Positions 8,364 through 17,837 of a DNA stretch of 64,000 nucleotides are shown here, piece after piece. The first letter of the stretch is position 1. Every line of letters starts with the position of its first letter. The stretch is from Haladaptatus paucihalophilus DX253 (lineage in GTDB: Archaea > Halobacteriota > Halobacteria > Halobacteriales > Haladaptataceae), in NCBI RefSeq assembly GCF_000376445.1, contig NZ_AQXI01000002.1:62001-126000 (forward strand), in the 5' to 3' direction. Below the pieces are notes generated by a model that made no database searches, was not told the DNA's origin, and worked only from the letters and a program-made list of their open reading frames with translations. The position numbers and the translations under genes are program-made.

Positions 8364-11300
8364 CTACTCGTTGCCGTCTTTCCCCTTGTCGATTGTCCGG
8401 TCTGCTTGAACGATTCCGAATGCGGACGCCAGGACCATCCCCACTACGAAAATCGACGAGGTCCGCGATAATAGACCGCGTGAGGTCGGTTTCTTCGGTA
8501 AGGAGCGCGTACGCCGCTCGGCTTGCAGTGCGGTGGGGTCGGTCAGGAGGAACGGGAGTACCGCGACCGAGACACTCAGACAGGAGAGCACGAACGCTCC
8601 GACGATGGTTCCGAGAATCAAGAACGGTTCCGTCATCACCGTCAATCGGATTCCGAAGACCGTCAGCATCCCTCCGAGGGACATGGCAGAGACGATGCCG
8701 ACGGCACAGAGAATCGCGATGAGAGATGCGGGTATCGATACCCGAACCACATCCCACAGCAGTACCTTCAGCAGTTGCCATCTGGTGGCACCAGTGGCGC
8801 GGTGAATGCCGATGGCTCGTCGACGAGCGTGTACCTCCTGTGCGAAGGTCGCCGTCGTACTCCCGATAGTGGTGAGTCCTGCGAGGACCATCATCCCCGC
8901 GATGAGGAGTTTGAAATTCCCGAAGACGACTTCCACGGCTTGCCCGAGTCCACTCCCGCTCGAATAGTCGGTGTTTTGCGCGAGCGCCGACCGTACCCGC
9001 ACATTACCCGTTACGTCGTACGTATCGGTCGCGAGTACCGTTCCGTTGGAAACGACTTTCGCGATGTACCGACCCGGCGGATACTGCTTCGATGAATCGG
9101 TTTCGTTGAGCGTCGCTGGGACGTTTTTCACACCGTATGCGGGAACCGTTCCAATCCGGCTCTGCGTCTCGAGTGGTGTGACGAGCGAGACGTTTCGATT
9201 CATGTCTCTCCCCCAGGGATTCGCAACTTGGATGGCGGCTTCGGGTTTCGTATCGACGTTCCCCTCGTTCGGTGTAATGTCGATGTCCGCGACCAAGTGT
9301 CGCGAGACGTCCGGCGAGATGAGAATGCGGGTCGTTTTCGTCCGCGCTCCTTTGCGTGCCGTCAGTTCATACGTCCCCGGCGTCGTCGGCAGCGGTATTA
9401 TCGCCTGTCCTCGGTCGTCCGTCGGTGCGGTGATGTTCCCGATGGTTACCTTCGCGTTCGAGACGTTTTTCTCGGTACTGGTTCGAACGTTGACGCCGAG
9501 GTTCGCTCCCGGTGGTGCTTTGCTGGGAGTAATCGGAAGGACGAGTGGGGGTTTTCGATAGACGGTAATCGGCTGTGAATGGGGCCCAACGCTCAGGGAG
9601 TAGTTGCCCGGGTGGGAAACGCTCGCGTTCATCCGAACCGTCGTTCGTTCACCCGATTGGAGCGTGACCGATTTGTGGTGTGTCTTTTCACCGAGTGACA
9701 TCGAGATGGTTCGAGTCCGTTCCGACGTGCCGATGTTTTGAACGCCGACCGTAACTGTGAGTTGCTGGTCGACACCCACCGCCTGTGGGGCAGCCACGTT
9801 ACTGATGACTATCTTCTCAGCCTCGGACGTCCCCGATTGCCCCCTCTCGGTCCGTGGTGTGCCGCCCGCTGTCCGGATGAATTGAACCGTTCCCGGTTTC
9901 GTCGAGACGGTATGTGCGGTTTCCAACGGGACGATGAGTTGGTCATCCTGTATTCCGGGCGCACGATACACGCCGACGACCCTCACCTGTGTGAACGCGG
10001 GCGACGTACTGCCCCCAACGAGGACCGTATCTCCGATTGTGATATTTATCGTCCGAGAAAGGTCGCGCCCGATGACCGCCTCTCTCGATGAGCGAGGCGG
10101 ATGTCCGTCGACGAGCCTCGCGTTCGAAACCGCGGCAAAGTCGGAATAGTTCGCTCCCCTCGCTAGGTAGGGTTTTCCGTCAGCAACCTGTACCGCGATG
10201 ATTTCCGGGCTCGCATTGAGGCCCTGGTCGCGCAACGCCGTTGCGTACTGGGTATCGATGCGGCTCGCCATCGGGTACGGTGCGCCCGGTTCCGTGACGG
10301 TTCCTGTCGAGGCCGTAGCGAGCGGCGCAAGCACCCCAGCAAGCGACCCTGAAAGAAGAACGATGAGGGCAAAGACGGTCAACGTCGTCGCCGTCGGAAT
10401 CACTGCTCGCCACGAAAGCAATCGAGGGAGTACGCACACCCCCATCCACGATTCCTGCTCCGTTCGTGTGACGGACGGATGTCTGTTGTCGTGGTTGAGC
10501 TGTGCTGGTGGTCGTGTCACCGTCGACCACGCAGCGCTCGCGCCTGCGAGGATTGCGGTACCGACCAGACAACACAACATCGGCAGTACGATACGCAGGA
10601 CCGCTGGTGTGATACTCGGGTCGAGCGAGAAGGTCACCCCGAGGTGTATCGCAATTTTCACGACTGCCCGTATCGCGGCAACGCCGATAGCGAAGCCCAA
10701 ACCGCAACCAAGCAAGGCCAATAAACCGGACCGGAGCGAAAAGATGCCGACGAGACGCCGCGCTGTCCCACCGGTTGACCGAATAACGGCGATGGATTGG
10801 ATTCGGTCTCGGACGCACATCTTCGTGATGTTGTAGAGGACGACGAGAATCAGAACGCTCGCAGCGATCGTCGCCGCGGTGAGTGCCCGAAGCACTTCAC
10901 CCATTCCGCGGAGGAAATACGCAGACAGGGACGGTGTTACCGTTCCCGTTTGCGAGAGGCGCTGGCCTTGCCCGCTCGACGCGGTCGTCTGTACGACGAG
11001 TGCACCGGTTTCTCCGTACGTACGAACCGTGGATGGATTTGCGACGTACCACGCATGCGGGAAGATGGAATCGTCCGTCACGTAGGGAACGACCTGAACG
11101 GAGACACGGGTTCCCGAATTGGTCCGTACACGCTGGTGGGTCGGTGTCGAGACTGCTCCACGAATGCCGGTGTCCGGTGGTGCTGGAATGGTTGCACGTC
11201 GCCACGATACGGAGAGGGCAGACAGTTCGGACGGTGCGTTTGCTGGCACCCCCACTACCGTGTGGTTCGCTCCGTTATACCGGATAGTCGTGAGAGGAAA

Positions 11301-11525
11301 GACGAGGTCGTTCTCGGTTGCGTTCTGCTGTGCGATTTCGGACGAGGGATACTGGTGTACGACCATCGAGTTGCTCGCGCCCTCCGCGACAGCCGCCGAT
11401 TGAGTGCTCGCCGCCGAGACCAGGAGTGTCGCGCCGACGAGAAATGCAACAGTGATTGCGATGATGAGTACTGCCAGTCGGTCTCGCCGCGACCAGCGTG
11501 TCAAGAGTGCTCGCGTATAGTTCAT
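8364..11525 (-). CDS. giant FtsX/MacB-type ABC permease with inserted CARDB/Ig-like region
   Basis: The protein is 1053 residues, far longer than a usual FtsX permease. After one N-terminal helix come an extracytoplasmic part, the first FtsX block (three helices near ITKMCVRDRIQSIAVIRSTGG), a MacB-like domain (about 400-540), a long inserted beta-rich region with a CARDB-like stretch (VGVQNIGTSERTRTISMSL) and an Ig-like stretch (about 555-810), then the second FtsX block (IGIHRATGATRWQLLKVLL). It is a clear paralogue of 12918-15953: both begin with ALLTRWSRRD. No ATP-binding gene is adjacent, so its energising partner is unknown. It is divergent from the DUF1616 gene. Confidence 0.85.
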   Translation of the reverse strand: MNYTRALLTRWSRRDRLAVLIIAITVAFLVGATLLVSAASTQSAAVAEGASNSMVVHQYPSSEIAQQNATENDLVFPLTTIRYNGANHTVVGVPANAPSELSALSVSWRRATIPAPPDTGIRGAVSTPTHQRVRTNSGTRVSVQVVPYVTDDSIFPHAWYVANPSTVRTYGETGALVVQTTASSGQGQRLSQTGTVTPSLSAYFLRGMGEVLRALTAATIAASVLILVVLYNITKMCVRDRIQSIAVIRSTGGTARRLVGIFSLRSGLLALLGCGLGFAIGVAAIRAVVKIAIHLGVTFSLDPSITPAVLRIVLPMLCCLVGTAILAGASAAWSTVTRPPAQLNHDNRHPSVTRTEQESWMGVCVLPRLLSWRAVIPTATTLTVFALIVLLSGSLAGVLAPLATASTGTVTEPGAPYPMASRIDTQYATALRDQGLNASPEIIAVQVADGKPYLARGANYSDFAAVSNARLVDGHPPRSSREAVIGRDLSRTINITIGDTVLVGGSTSPAFTQVRVVGVYRAPGIQDDQLIVPLETAHTVSTKPGTVQFIRTAGGTPRTERGQSGTSEAEKIVISNVAAPQAVGVDQQLTVTVGVQNIGTSERTRTISMSLGEKTHHKSVTLQSGERTTVRMNASVSHPGNYSLSVGPHSQPITVYRKPPLVLPITPSKAPPGANLGVNVRTSTEKNVSNAKVTIGNITAPTDDRGQAIIPLPTTPGTYELTARKGARTKTTRILISPDVSRHLVADIDITPNEGNVDTKPEAAIQVANPWGRDMNRNVSLVTPLETQSRIGTVPAYGVKNVPATLNETDSSKQYPPGRYIAKVVSNGTVLATDTYDVTGNVRVRSALAQNTDYSSGSGLGQAVEVVFGNFKLLIAGMMVLAGLTTIGSTTATFAQEVHARRRAIGIHRATGATRWQLLKVLLWDVVRVSIPASLIAILCAVGIVSAMSLGGMLTVFGIRLTVMTEPFLILGTIVGAFVLSCLSVSVAVLPFLLTDPTALQAERRTRSLPKKPTSRGLLSRTSSIFVVGMVLASAFGIVQADRTIDKGKDGNE

Positions 11526-11831
11526 TTAGAATTCATTTTCCTGTGATGTATGGTTGGTTGTTTACGTTCTACTGATTATCAGATACAGGAAGTATTCAAA
11601 ATTTACGGATAATAATATTGAAAATTCCTAAAATGCTCTGAGAGTTTCACAAACTCCTACATTTACAAATGTATTAAAAATCTAATTTTACTATCTATAT
11701 CTCTATATTCATGGTGAGCGCTCAACCAGTAGAGCACTGTCTCCTCCGACAAATGGTTTTTCAGGCCAAGAATGGAGAAATCGCTACCCCATCGGGGATT
11801 TTTTATTATGGTAGGGAGTAATGGGAAACCA
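11526..11831. promoter_or_regulatory. AT-rich divergent intergenic region with TATA-like element and hairpin
   Basis: This 306-base AT-rich gap separates the divergent FtsX permease and DUF1616 genes and holds no convincing gene. A CCCC-atc-GGGG hairpin at 11787-11797 runs into six T. The same T-rich stretch (11798-11806) lies about 26-34 bases before the ATG at 11832, the spacing expected of a TATA box for a leaderless haloarchaeal transcript. It supports the 11832 start, but the element could also act as a terminator. Confidence 0.4.
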
Positions 11832-12908
11832 ATGGCTCGTGACGTCGACCTTCAGCTTCTTCTCCCTCGGCAAGTACGCTCTCTTCCTGCGGATTTGGCT
11901 GCGATCTGTCTCTTCGTTTTTCTCACGCTCGCTGTCGTTCTGATACCGGGTCTGAACACGACACCGCTCCGTCCCGCCGTCGGTCTCGCATTCGTCCTTT
12001 TCCCACCGGGATACGCGTTCATTGCGGCGCTCTTCCCGGAGGACGCGCCAGCCGAATCGACGCCGGTTGAACCGTCGCCCGATTCCGAAGATTCCCGACT
12101 GCCACGTCCAGGGACCGGAGTCGATGGTCTCGAACGAGTGGCGCTGTCGTTCGGGACGAGCATCGCAATCGTCCCGCTCATCGGATTGGTACTCAACTTC
12201 ACCCCGTGGGGGATTCGACTCGTTCCCGTTCTGTTGAGCCTCAGCGCGTTCACGTTGTGCATGACCGCTGTTGGGACGGTTCGACGGAACCAACTGCCGA
12301 CAGAAGAGCGGTTTTCCGTTCCCTACCGGACGTGGTTCGGGCGTGCACGGGGCGAACTGTTCGAACCCGATACGCGGGCCGATGCCGTGTTGAACGTCGT
12401 TTTGGTTCTCAGTATTCTCCTCGCCACGGCGAGTGTGACCTACGCCGTCGCGGTTCCAAAGCAGGGCGAATCGTTCAGCGAGTTCTACCTGCTGACGAAG
12501 AACGACGACGGGAAACTGGTCGCCGACAACTACCCGGCAAACTTCACTCGGGGCGAGAGCAAACCCGTCATCGTCGGTATCGAGAATCACGAACACGACC
12601 GCGAGCGCTACACCGCCGTCGTGTTGTTACAGAACGTGACAATGAAGAACAATTCGACCGTGGTCAACGACCAGCAACGGCTGCAACGGTTCCAGACCAC
12701 ACTCGGGCAGAACGAGACGTGGCAAACAACCCATACAATCACGCCAGAGATGACGGGTGAGCGACTTCGCGTACTCTACCTGTTGTACAAAGATGGCGCT
12801 CCCTCGAACCCCACCGCGAACAACGCCTATCGGGAAGTGCACCTCTGGATTAACGTAACCGCGGGCAACGGAACTACCCCCGCCAAACGAGGCGCGCCGT
12901 CGCCATGA
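11832..12908 (+). CDS. DUF1616 domain membrane protein
   Basis: This 358-residue membrane protein begins MARDVDLQLLLPRQVRSLPADLAAI, a typical DUF1616 opening. A helix pair follows with the motif LAFVLFPPGYAFIAALFPE, then two helices around LERVALSFGTSIAIVPLIGLVL and one near 190-215. The C-terminal half is extracytoplasmic, beta-rich and carries several N-x-T/S sites (FTRGESKPVIVGIENHEH). Start sites at 11772 and 11808 were passed over because a TATA-like element fits 11832. It lies 9 bases before the second FtsX permease. DUF1616 genes usually sit in haloarchaeal surface-glycan loci; the molecular function is unknown. Confidence 0.85.
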   Translation: MARDVDLQLLLPRQVRSLPADLAAICLFVFLTLAVVLIPGLNTTPLRPAVGLAFVLFPPGYAFIAALFPEDAPAESTPVEPSPDSEDSRLPRPGTGVDGLERVALSFGTSIAIVPLIGLVLNFTPWGIRLVPVLLSLSAFTLCMTAVGTVRRNQLPTEERFSVPYRTWFGRARGELFEPDTRADAVLNVVLVLSILLATASVTYAVAVPKQGESFSEFYLLTKNDDGKLVADNYPANFTRGESKPVIVGIENHEHDRERYTAVVLLQNVTMKNNSTVVNDQQRLQRFQTTLGQNETWQTTHTITPEMTGERLRVLYLLYKDGAPSNPTANNAYREVHLWINVTAGNGTTPAKRGAPSP

Positions 12909-12917
12909 GGTGATTCC

Positions 12918-15900
12918 GTGGGGTATCGACGCGCGCTGTTGACGCGGTGGTCGCGCCGCGACAAGCTCGCCATCCTCGTTATCGCGGTGACGGTCGGCTT
13001 CCTGACGGGGACGACCATCGTCGTCGCCGCCGTGAGCACGCAAACGACGAGCATCGCGGCGGAGTACGGAACGGACGGAACCGCCGTCCACTACGATTCC
13101 GTCGCCGGTGCGCGGGACGCGGCAGGTGAGAACGCGCTCGTCGTCCCGATGGCGACGGTGGACTTACCGAACGGCAAAACGCGGTACGTCGCCGGTATCT
13201 CGAAGCATCAGGCGTCCGCGTTTGAAACCGACTCCGACGTCTCGATACCTGTCCCACCGCCGTCGGGCGTGACGAGTGGTACGAGGACGACGAAGGGGAA
13301 ACAGCGACTCATGGGGGACCGAGAAACCCTCACCGTCTCCGTCACGCCGCGGACGTCCGGCCAGCAACTGATTCCCTCCGACTGGTACGTCACCCAGCCG
13401 GACACGGTCAGGAAACTCGGTGCGTCCGGCGCGTACGTCATCACGCCCGCGAATTCGGGGAGTGGTGAGGCGGACGGCGCTGGAATTCCATCTCACGGGG
13501 TCACGCTCCGCTCTGCACTGGCATTTTTCGTCACCGGCACGCGCCAGCTCCTCGCCGTCCTGACGCTGACCGCGGTCGGCGGGACGGTGCTCGTCGGCGT
13601 GACCATCTACAGCGTGATGAAGATGACCGTCCGTGACCGACGGCAGTCGATTCGCGTCCTCCGCTCGACCGGTTGTCGGCCGCGCACCGTCCTCTCGCTG
13701 TTCGCACTGCGGGCCGGACTGCTCACCGCCATCGGCATCGGTGTGGGTTACGCACTCGGCATCATCCTTCCGAACGTCGCCGTCAACGCGGCCGTCTCGC
13801 TCGGCCTCCCGACGTCGCTGTCGGTCCACGTCACTCGATTGGTTCTCACGGTGTTAGTTCCCCTGTACGTCGGGACGCTACTCGTCGCACTCGTTGCAGG
13901 AGCAATCGCCGTGTGGCCGACCGTCAGCCCACCGCCTGCGCGCGTCACCGGCGAACTGGAACGGGACCAGACGCGAAAGGCCACGCAATCCCGGTTTCGA
14001 CGGCTGTTCACGTTGCAACTGCTCGACTGGCGTGCGCTCGCCCCGAGCATGGCGACGCTGACCGTGTTCGTCACCGTCATCCTTCTCATGGGGTCAATTG
14101 CTGGCGTCATGACGCCGCTCATGAGTGCACAGGGAACGACGCTCACGGAACCCGGTGCGATACATCCGGTGGCGAGTAACGTTCCGCAACGGTATGCCGA
14201 TGCGCTCCGGGCGAAAGGAATCGCTGCGAGCGCGGAAATCCTCCTCTTTACTGTCCATGACGGTCAACCGGTCGTCGCCCGCGGCGCGAATTATTCGGCG
14301 TTCGCATCGGTTTCCAACGCGACGCTCGAACGTGGAAGTCCGCCTCAGTCCGCGAACGAAGCCGTCGTCGGGGCTGACTTGGCTCGGACAGCAGGGATCG
14401 ATGTTGGAGACACTGTCTCCCTGGGTGGTAGCACCCAAACCGCACTTACGCGGGTTCATGTCGTCGGCACCTACACCGCGCCCGGGCTGTACGACGATCA
14501 GCTCCTCGTGTCGCTTCCCGTCGCTCGACAGCTAGCGGGGAGACCAAACGGCTCCGTCCACATCGTTCGGACGCCCAAACGGCTCGAAGGCCGTCCTGAC
14601 GCGTCCGTTGAACTCCTCGACGTGTCCGCACCGCCGCGGATCGAATCGACTCACCGCCTGCCGGTGACGGTTCGACTCCGAAACTTTGGGGACGAACCGG
14701 CGACACACAACGTGACGGCCACGCTCGGGGACGCCTCGAAAACCGTCCCCGTCCGTCTCGATGCGGGTTCACAGCGCGCGGTGACCGTTCGTTTGCCGAC
14801 ACCGGAGCCGGGGACCGCGACGCTCCGCGTCGGCAACGAGACGCGCTCGATAACCGTCGTCTCCCCCGACGCAATTCGAATCCGCGGGCTTCCGGAGGCC
14901 GCACCGCCGAACAGTACGCCCCACGTCCGGGTTTCGACGATGGCCGGGGAACCCGTAACGAACGCCTCCGTTCGCGTCTCCACTCCGAGGAACGGCTTGG
15001 ACGCGATAGTTCGAACCGACGGAAACGGCAGCGTTGGAATCCCGTTCGGGACCGTCGGGAACTCGACCGTCCGCGTCATCGCCGGAAACCGGACCGTTAC
15101 GCACACGGTGCAAGTGTCAGGGTCGGCGTCGCGGACGCTCGTCGCCGGTGTTGAGGTTCTGCCGAGCACGCCGAGTCTGTTGTCGCGGACGCGCGCTCGC
15201 CTTCGACTCTTCAACCCGTGGAACCGGACCCTCGATCGGGACCTTCGTCTCTCTGGCGGCGGTGCGGACGTACGGCGGACCGTTTCGGTCGCTCCTAGCG
15301 ACACCGTGGTTAAGACGGTCCGCCTCGGGCAACAGACGCCCGGCTCACACTCGCTGTCGCTCGTCTCTGGCGGGCAACCCATCGCTTCCACATCGTACAC
15401 CGTCACCGGGGACGACCGACTCGTTACCGCCTACGCGGGTGGTGGCGACGGAGCGGGTGGGACTGGAATCGGTCGAGCGTTGACCACGGCGTTCGGAAAC
15501 CTGCAACTGCTGCTCGTCGTCCTCGTCTCCCTCGCGGGTCTCATGACCGTCGGGAGTACGACCGCCGTCTTCGCGCAAGCGGTCCACGCGCGCCAACGGG
15601 CTATCGGCGTCTACCGAGCGACGGGTGCGTGGCCGACGCGCGTGCTCCGACTCGTCGTCGGGGACGCGTTGCGCATCGGCGTCGTTGCCGTGGGCGGGGC
15701 GCTGGTGTTCGGGACGGGCGCGCTGTTCGTTCTCGACCGCCTGAACTACCTCGTCGTCTACGGGGTTCGAATCTCGACGACGCTGACGCCGGGTGTCGTC
15801 GTCGGAAGCGTCCTCGGTGGTCTCACCGTCATGCTCCTGAGTGCGGGACTCGTCGCGGCGCTGTTCTCGCGGCGACAACCCGCGCGATTGGTGAAACAAT

Positions 15901-15953
15901 CCGTCGGAGCGACCGAGCCGGGACGGTCGTCGGACGGGAGGGGTGTCCAATGA
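12918..15953 (+). CDS. giant FtsX/MacB-type ABC permease, paralogue of 8364-11525
   Basis: This 1011-residue membrane protein uses a GTG start after a good Shine-Dalgarno-like GAGGTGA at 12907-12913. The domain order matches its paralogue: N-terminal helix, first FtsX block (MKMTVRDRRQSIRVLRSTGC), MacB-like domain, CARDB-like segment (VTVRLRNFGDEPATHNVTATL), Ig-like segment, and second FtsX block (AIGVYRATGAWPTRVLRLV). It overlaps the next gene by ATGA, so DUF1616, permease and membrane protein form one operon. Transport of lipids, lipoproteins or glycoconjugates is the family expectation; no ATPase is nearby. Confidence 0.85.
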   Translation: MGYRRALLTRWSRRDKLAILVIAVTVGFLTGTTIVVAAVSTQTTSIAAEYGTDGTAVHYDSVAGARDAAGENALVVPMATVDLPNGKTRYVAGISKHQASAFETDSDVSIPVPPPSGVTSGTRTTKGKQRLMGDRETLTVSVTPRTSGQQLIPSDWYVTQPDTVRKLGASGAYVITPANSGSGEADGAGIPSHGVTLRSALAFFVTGTRQLLAVLTLTAVGGTVLVGVTIYSVMKMTVRDRRQSIRVLRSTGCRPRTVLSLFALRAGLLTAIGIGVGYALGIILPNVAVNAAVSLGLPTSLSVHVTRLVLTVLVPLYVGTLLVALVAGAIAVWPTVSPPPARVTGELERDQTRKATQSRFRRLFTLQLLDWRALAPSMATLTVFVTVILLMGSIAGVMTPLMSAQGTTLTEPGAIHPVASNVPQRYADALRAKGIAASAEILLFTVHDGQPVVARGANYSAFASVSNATLERGSPPQSANEAVVGADLARTAGIDVGDTVSLGGSTQTALTRVHVVGTYTAPGLYDDQLLVSLPVARQLAGRPNGSVHIVRTPKRLEGRPDASVELLDVSAPPRIESTHRLPVTVRLRNFGDEPATHNVTATLGDASKTVPVRLDAGSQRAVTVRLPTPEPGTATLRVGNETRSITVVSPDAIRIRGLPEAAPPNSTPHVRVSTMAGEPVTNASVRVSTPRNGLDAIVRTDGNGSVGIPFGTVGNSTVRVIAGNRTVTHTVQVSGSASRTLVAGVEVLPSTPSLLSRTRARLRLFNPWNRTLDRDLRLSGGGADVRRTVSVAPSDTVVKTVRLGQQTPGSHSLSLVSGGQPIASTSYTVTGDDRLVTAYAGGGDGAGGTGIGRALTTAFGNLQLLLVVLVSLAGLMTVGSTTAVFAQAVHARQRAIGVYRATGAWPTRVLRLVVGDALRIGVVAVGGALVFGTGALFVLDRLNYLVVYGVRISTTLTPGVVVGSVLGGLTVMLLSAGLVAALFSRRQPARLVKQSVGATEPGRSSDGRGVQ

Positions 15954-17575
15954 GGAAGCGGCGTTCGATCGGCCTCGTCGCGCTGGCCGTCGTTCTCATC
16001 GCGCTCGCAATGCGCACGATTCCGCTGTACTGGAGTCCGTTAGCGTTCAATACTGACGGATTCAAATTCGCTGGATTCGCTCGCGAAACGATTCGACACG
16101 GCTACATTCCTGCTTCGACAACGTCTTTCAATCCTGACGAATACACCTTTTCGGCACTGCTCGCCATCTGTAGTCAGCTGACGGGAATCGAACCGCTGTA
16201 CGTTGCCCAGCTTCTCACCGCGAGCATCGGCGCGACGGTGTGTCTCTTCGTCGTCGTCGTCACTCGTCGGATTGGCGCTCGGCTTCGGTGGTCGCGGTTC
16301 GACGTTCGAATCGCGGCGTTCGTGGCGGGCGTCGTTCTGGCGACGAATGGTATCTTCCTCGGCCGGTCGACGGCGGTGACGAGCGAAGGGTTGGGTCTTG
16401 TCTTCGTTATTCTGGGCGTCGTCGCGTTTGCACGTGCGCTCCGAACGAACCGTCGCTCGTGGATGGCGGTGACCGGATTGGTACTCGTCCTCTTTCCGCT
16501 CACGCACAACCTCAGCACTATCGTTGGTGGGTTCGCCATCGTTTCGCTGTTGGCGCTCTCGCTTCGCTCGTCGACGGATAGACGCGGGTTGATGATGGTG
16601 CTGATGGTCGCCGGATTCTGGACCTACGTCAGCGTCTATTACACTACGTTCAAACTCGACGAGTTGAGCCGAATCTCCTCGGCTCCGGGGTTGTTCGTCG
16701 CGTGGATCATCGTCCTCGTCATGCTCACGATTTGGCTCTCGACGACGAGTCCCCGCATCCAGCGGGATTTGCCGTCGGCGGTGCTCCTCGCCGCGGTTGG
16801 TCTCGTCACCGCAAACGCTGTGACGCCGATCTTTCCCGGAACGGCGACGACGGGGAAACTGGTGTTCGTGTACGTCCTCCCCATCGCTCTCGTCGGTGTC
16901 GTCGCGTCCCGCGGGATTCCGCGGCTCGTCGATGCCGGTCTCGATGGGTCCGTAGTCTTTGCCTTGCTTCTCGGCACGCTGTCGATAATCGGCTTCGCGC
17001 TGACCGGCGGGCTGACCGTTCCGTATCAAGACCTCGCGATTCGGGCCCAGACCTTCGTCCACATCCCGTTCGCCGTGTTGGCCGGCCTCGGAGTGGTCCT
17101 CTTGGCTCAACGGTGGGACTCGCGTTCGGTTCGGGCCGCGCTCGTTGTGACCGTCGTCCTCTGTACGGTCGTGAGTGCGCCCCTCGCGTTCAGCGGCTTG
17201 CGAGCCACGTCCGCCCAACCGCTGGTAACCCAATCGGAGTTCGAGACGGCGACGTTCGCGGCGACGCACACCGACCAATGGGCGAGCGACGGCCACATGA
17301 CGCGAATCGCGTCGAAATACTACCCCGGCCGTTCGACGCCATCCCAAACCGGCGTGTACGTTTGGCTCCACGACGATGGGCCCGTTCCGAACTGCCCGGT
17401 CGTAGCACAGCGCTCTTGGACGACAGTTGGGGCACAGCTGTTTCCGGCATCTCCCGAGACGATAGATCGCCGTTCGTACGTTTCGGTGTCGCAGCGTCGG
17501 AATCTCATCTATACTGTGAGTGGGGATGATCCGCTTACGCTTCTGATTCCTCGCGAACGGATGTCCGCGTGTTGA
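15950..17575 (+). CDS. polytopic membrane protein, GT-C-like
   Basis: This 541-residue protein has about 12-13 predicted membrane helices and starts MRKRRSIGLVALAVVLIAL at an ATGA overlap with the upstream permease stop. The first loop after helix 1 contains acidic residues (NTDGFKF, NPDEYTF), the architecture of GT-C glycosyltransferases or oligosaccharyltransferase-like proteins, which place catalytic Asp residues there. A soluble C-terminal part of about 110 residues contains HTDQWASDGHMT. No family can be named confidently; translational coupling links it to the permease. Confidence 0.75.
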   Translation: MRKRRSIGLVALAVVLIALAMRTIPLYWSPLAFNTDGFKFAGFARETIRHGYIPASTTSFNPDEYTFSALLAICSQLTGIEPLYVAQLLTASIGATVCLFVVVVTRRIGARLRWSRFDVRIAAFVAGVVLATNGIFLGRSTAVTSEGLGLVFVILGVVAFARALRTNRRSWMAVTGLVLVLFPLTHNLSTIVGGFAIVSLLALSLRSSTDRRGLMMVLMVAGFWTYVSVYYTTFKLDELSRISSAPGLFVAWIIVLVMLTIWLSTTSPRIQRDLPSAVLLAAVGLVTANAVTPIFPGTATTGKLVFVYVLPIALVGVVASRGIPRLVDAGLDGSVVFALLLGTLSIIGFALTGGLTVPYQDLAIRAQTFVHIPFAVLAGLGVVLLAQRWDSRSVRAALVVTVVLCTVVSAPLAFSGLRATSAQPLVTQSEFETATFAATHTDQWASDGHMTRIASKYYPGRSTPSQTGVYVWLHDDGPVPNCPVVAQRSWTTVGAQLFPASPETIDRRSYVSVSQRRNLIYTVSGDDPLTLLIPRERMSAC

Positions 17576-17837
17576 TTGTGCCATTATCCCCTGAATACTG
17601 GATCGCCGTAACTCCTTGTCTCCTTCATCAGATTGTTAGCTTCAATAGTCCTTTCGAATATTCCGATTATCATATGTATAAAAAATTACCATAATTTCAG
17701 ATGTAAATTGTTATGAGAAAATAATAAGTGCAATGGGAAGGAGTAATTCACTATGAGACATTATTCAACGACTAAAAACAAAACTATCAGAAGATGTCTT
17801 TCTTCACACCGTGAGCTATCTTCCCCGATCCGAACAC

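Noticed and set aside
16040-17584. 514-codon minus-strand frame
   Set aside because: Antisense to the polytopic membrane protein; Arg/Glu-rich shadow composition.
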